Below are positions 50,435 through 52,091 of a DNA stretch of 52,091 nt, in pieces. Positions within the stretch are counted from its first letter, which is position 1; every line of letters starts with the position of its first letter. The notes under the pieces were generated by a model. The model did not search any database. It had not been told where the DNA came from and worked only from the letters and a program-made list of their open reading frames with translations. Source of the DNA: Muribaculaceae bacterium (lineage in GTDB: Bacteria > Bacteroidota > Bacteroidia > Bacteroidales > Muribaculaceae); NCBI GenBank assembly GCA_017629835.1, contig JAGBWK010000023.1:1-52091 (forward strand). The letters are read 5' to 3'. Both the position numbers and the translations under genes were made by a program.

Positions 50435-50971
50435 TTACAGTTCGTTGAGGGGGAGGCCTTTGAGGTCTTTGTCGGAGAGGAGCAGTTGGTCGGCAGGGAG
50501 TCGCCAGTCGATGCCTACAGTGTGGTCGTCGTAGCGGAGGGTGGCTTCAGCCTGTGGGGCATAGACGTTGTCAACCTTGTATTGAAATTGAGCAACGTCG
50601 CTGAGCACTACGAAGCCATGGGCAAAGCCGCGTGGGATAAAGAGTTGGCGGCAATTCTCGTCGCTAAGTTCTACGGCTACATGTTGCCCGAAGGTGGCTG
50701 AGCCGGGGCGCAAGTCGACAGCTACATCGAGCACGCAACCGCGCGACACTCTGACTAATTTGGCTTGAGCCCACTCCCCACGTTGAAAATGCAGTCCGCG
50801 GAGCACACCATAGGTCGAGAATGATTCGTTATCCTGAACGAAATTGACGTCACCCACATGGGCGCGAAATTCGTCGAGTTTGAACGATTCCATAAAGTAG
50901 CCACGTTTGTCGCCAAATCGTTTGGGCTCAATGACCCACACGCCTTCGATATTTTGTTTGATAAAGTTCAT
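50435..50971 (-). CDS. rfbC: dTDP-4-dehydrorhamnose 3,5-epimerase
   Basis: 178 residues from the ATG at 50971. The family motifs are clear: EPKRFGDKRGYFMESFKLDEF, NESFSTYGVLRGLHFQRGEW with the catalytic His, VLDVAVDLRPGSATFGQHVA, FIPRGFAHGFVVLSDVAQFQYKVDN, and IDWRLP. It epimerises dTDP-4-keto-6-deoxyglucose on the way to dTDP-L-rhamnose for surface polysaccharide. The long upstream in-frame extension (63 residues to 51160) is not homologous to the family and contains the probable promoter, so it is rejected. No other rml genes are adjacent. The -7 box is likely CAAACTTA (51041-51048, plus-strand reading), giving a leader of about 65 nt. Confidence 0.95.
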   Translation of the reverse strand: MNFIKQNIEGVWVIEPKRFGDKRGYFMESFKLDEFRAHVGDVNFVQDNESFSTYGVLRGLHFQRGEWAQAKLVRVSRGCVLDVAVDLRPGSATFGQHVAVELSDENCRQLFIPRGFAHGFVVLSDVAQFQYKVDNVYAPQAEATLRYDDHTVGIDWRLPADQLLLSDKDLKGLPLNEL

Positions 50972-51040
50972 TGCGTTGAATGTCGGTTGTTTAATGGTTG
51001 GTTTTGTGCCCCGATGTGTGAGCTTGACTAAAACTGTTGC

Positions 51041-51048
51041 AAACTTAG
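51041..51048 (-). promoter_or_regulatory. -7 promoter element of rfbC
   Basis: The minus strand reads TAAGTTTG, matching TAnnTTTG. A -33 TTTG (plus-strand CAAA at 51065-51068) is 16 nt away, shorter than usual. Confidence 0.5.
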
Positions 51049-51151
51049 CAAAAAAATGTGAGACCAAAAAGGGTGCTCCGCCAACTTTCGCAGCGAGTGG
51101 GTTGTTTTTCACAATAAAGAGCATTTGAGTGATAAAGAATGTCAAAGAGAT

Positions 51152-51157
51152 AAGGAG
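51152..51157 (+). promoter_or_regulatory. Shine-Dalgarno site of the mechanosensitive channel gene
   Basis: AAGGAG lies 5 nt before the ATG at 51163. Strong Shine-Dalgarno sequences are uncommon in this phylum, and this one fixes the start codon. Confidence 0.6.
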
Positions 51158-51162
51158 CATTT

Positions 51163-52091
51163 ATGAGGTTGATGATAGTGTTGAGTTCGATAATACCTTC
51201 GCACGACATTGCGGCGTGGATATTGCAGATTATAAGTCGGGCGCTTGCTGCCGTTGGCTTGCCCGAAAGCCCTGTGCTTGAGCAAGTGGTCTATGTGGTG
51301 GTAATCAGCGCGTTGGCGCTGGCGGTGGGCTATCTGCTGCGCAAGGTGGTGCTGTTGGTGTCGGGCAAAGTGATTTCGATGCGAGCGAGTGAGTTTGCGC
51401 AGGAGCTGCTGCGGCAGCAGGTCATTCAGCGATGCTCCCACATCGTGCCGCCGATAGTGATTTTGGCGTTGTTGCCCTTCGCATTTGAGGGGGATTCGCG
51501 TATGCTTCAGGTCGTTACTCATTTGGTGGTGGTTTATCTGTTGGTGATGTTTGGAGTGGGTATGAATTCGGTTATCGGGTTCGTTTATGCCAACTACAAT
51601 CGTCGGGCAAACAAGGATAATCATCCGCTGAAAGGGGTAATGGGCGTGGCTAAGGGTGTGTTGTGGATTATAATCGTGATATTGTGTGCTGCAGAGCTGA
51701 TGCAGAAGTCGCCAGTGGTTTTGCTCGGTGGACTTGGCGCATTTGCCGCAGTGTTGATGTTGATTTTCAAGGACTCTATACTCGGGTTCGTTGCAGGTAT
51801 TCAGCTGTCGGGCAACGATATGCTCCGCGTGGGCGACTGGATTGTGGTGCCCTCGACTATCGCCAATGGGGTGGTGGAGGATGTGACGCTGACGGTGGTA
51901 AAAGTGCGCAACTGGGATAACACGTTGGTGATGTTGCCCGCTTATTCGCTTGTGGCGTCGCCATTTCAGAATTGGCGCGGAATGTCGGACTCTGGTGTGC
52001 GCCAGATTGACCGTCAAGTGCTGATTGACACTACCTCGATTCTGCCTCTCGATGAGGCTCTCATCGCCTCGGTGGTCGCAAAATACTCCGA
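51163..52091 (+). CDS. MscS-family mechanosensitive channel (YbdG-like), 3' end beyond window
   Basis: An uninterrupted plus-strand frame from the ATG at 51163 to the last base, 309 codons and part of another, with no stop. It begins MRLMIVLSSIIPSHD and has four to five membrane helices. The pore-lining MscS helix (about residues 185-215) reads LLGGLGAFAAVLMLIFKDSI and is followed by LGFVAGIQLSG. The beta domain has RVGDWIVVPSTIANGVVEDV, TVVKVRNWDNTLVMLP and FQNWRGMSDSG, which match the YbdG/MscM-type subgroup. These channels open on hypo-osmotic shock to release solutes. It is divergent from rfbC. About 100-130 residues of the C-terminal domain are probably outside the window. Confidence 0.9.
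   Translation, partial: MRLMIVLSSIIPSHDIAAWILQIISRALAAVGLPESPVLEQVVYVVVISALALAVGYLLRKVVLLVSGKVISMRASEFAQELLRQQVIQRCSHIVPPIVILALLPFAFEGDSRMLQVVTHLVVVYLLVMFGVGMNSVIGFVYANYNRRANKDNHPLKGVMGVAKGVLWIIIVILCAAELMQKSPVVLLGGLGAFAAVLMLIFKDSILGFVAGIQLSGNDMLRVGDWIVVPSTIANGVVEDVTLTVVKVRNWDNTLVMLPAYSLVASPFQNWRGMSDSGVRQIDRQVLIDTTSILPLDEALIASVVAKYS

Noticed and set aside
50972..51160. N-terminal extension of RfbC by 63 residues.
   Set aside because: It is not homologous to the family, contains the probable -7 box, and the standard RmlC N-terminus starts at the ATG at 50971.
51142..52017. A 291-residue open frame on the minus strand, rich in His, Arg and Gln.
   Set aside because: It is antisense to the plus-strand MscS/YbdG-type channel, which has clear family motifs, membrane helices and a Shine-Dalgarno site. 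The minus-strand protein has no recognisable features.

Overview
The window looks like chromosomal DNA from an anaerobic gut member of the Bacteroidales, probably Muribaculaceae or a Prevotella/Bacteroides relative (inference). The evidence is: repeated Bacteroidetes-type promoters (-33 TTG/TTTG and -7 TAnnTTTG); a complex I gene set with fused nuoCD and no nuoE, nuoF or nuoG; an Rpb6-like omega subunit next to bamD; a TonB-dependent receptor; secreted GH92 and GH31 glycosidases; an exported choloylglycine-hydrolase-family enzyme; and secreted proteins ending in a short sorting-type tail. I see no rRNA, tRNA, IS element, prophage or CRISPR array.

Layout. 1-6.4 kb: the end of a secreted protein, an MFS transporter, a second secreted protein, and a bifunctional RelA/SpoT enzyme whose promoter lies inside a long palindrome. 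6.6-12.5 kb: a TonB receptor and lipoprotein pair (minus strand), divergent from a GH92 alpha-mannosidase. 12.7-14.3 kb: a three-gene hipB-hipS-hipT-like toxin-antitoxin locus with two palindromic operators around its promoter. 14.4-19.7 kb: housekeeping genes (omega-like subunit, bamD, PASTA protein, rluD, beta-barrel protein, MIP18/SufT-like factor, lpxH). 19.7-20.4 kb: a gene-poor stretch with a promoter-plus-terminator unit that looks like a small RNA gene. 20.4-27.7 kb: GH31 glycosidase, bile-salt-hydrolase-like enzyme preceded by five degenerate 22-nt repeats, OmpA-type porin, two small hypotheticals, and a secreted protein with 15-residue repeats.

28.2-45.8 kb is the most striking part. 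The complete F1Fo ATP synthase set (atpD-C-B-E-F-H-A-G) sits inside the complex I operon, between nuoH and nuoI: nuoA-B-CD-H, then atpDCBEFHAG, then nuoI-J-K-L-M-N. All 18 genes are on the plus strand, mostly with short gaps, and I find no convincing promoter or terminator at either nuo/atp junction. If transcribed together, a redox-driven proton pump and the enzyme that uses its gradient would be made from one transcript. NuoI also carries an unusual Ala-rich tail of about 100 residues.

46-52 kb: a G-poor leader and a 1338-residue secreted protein of mosaic composition, rfbC (minus strand), and the start of an MscS/YbdG-type mechanosensitive channel that runs off the window end.

Functions are assigned from motifs and remembered family features only; no database search was possible.
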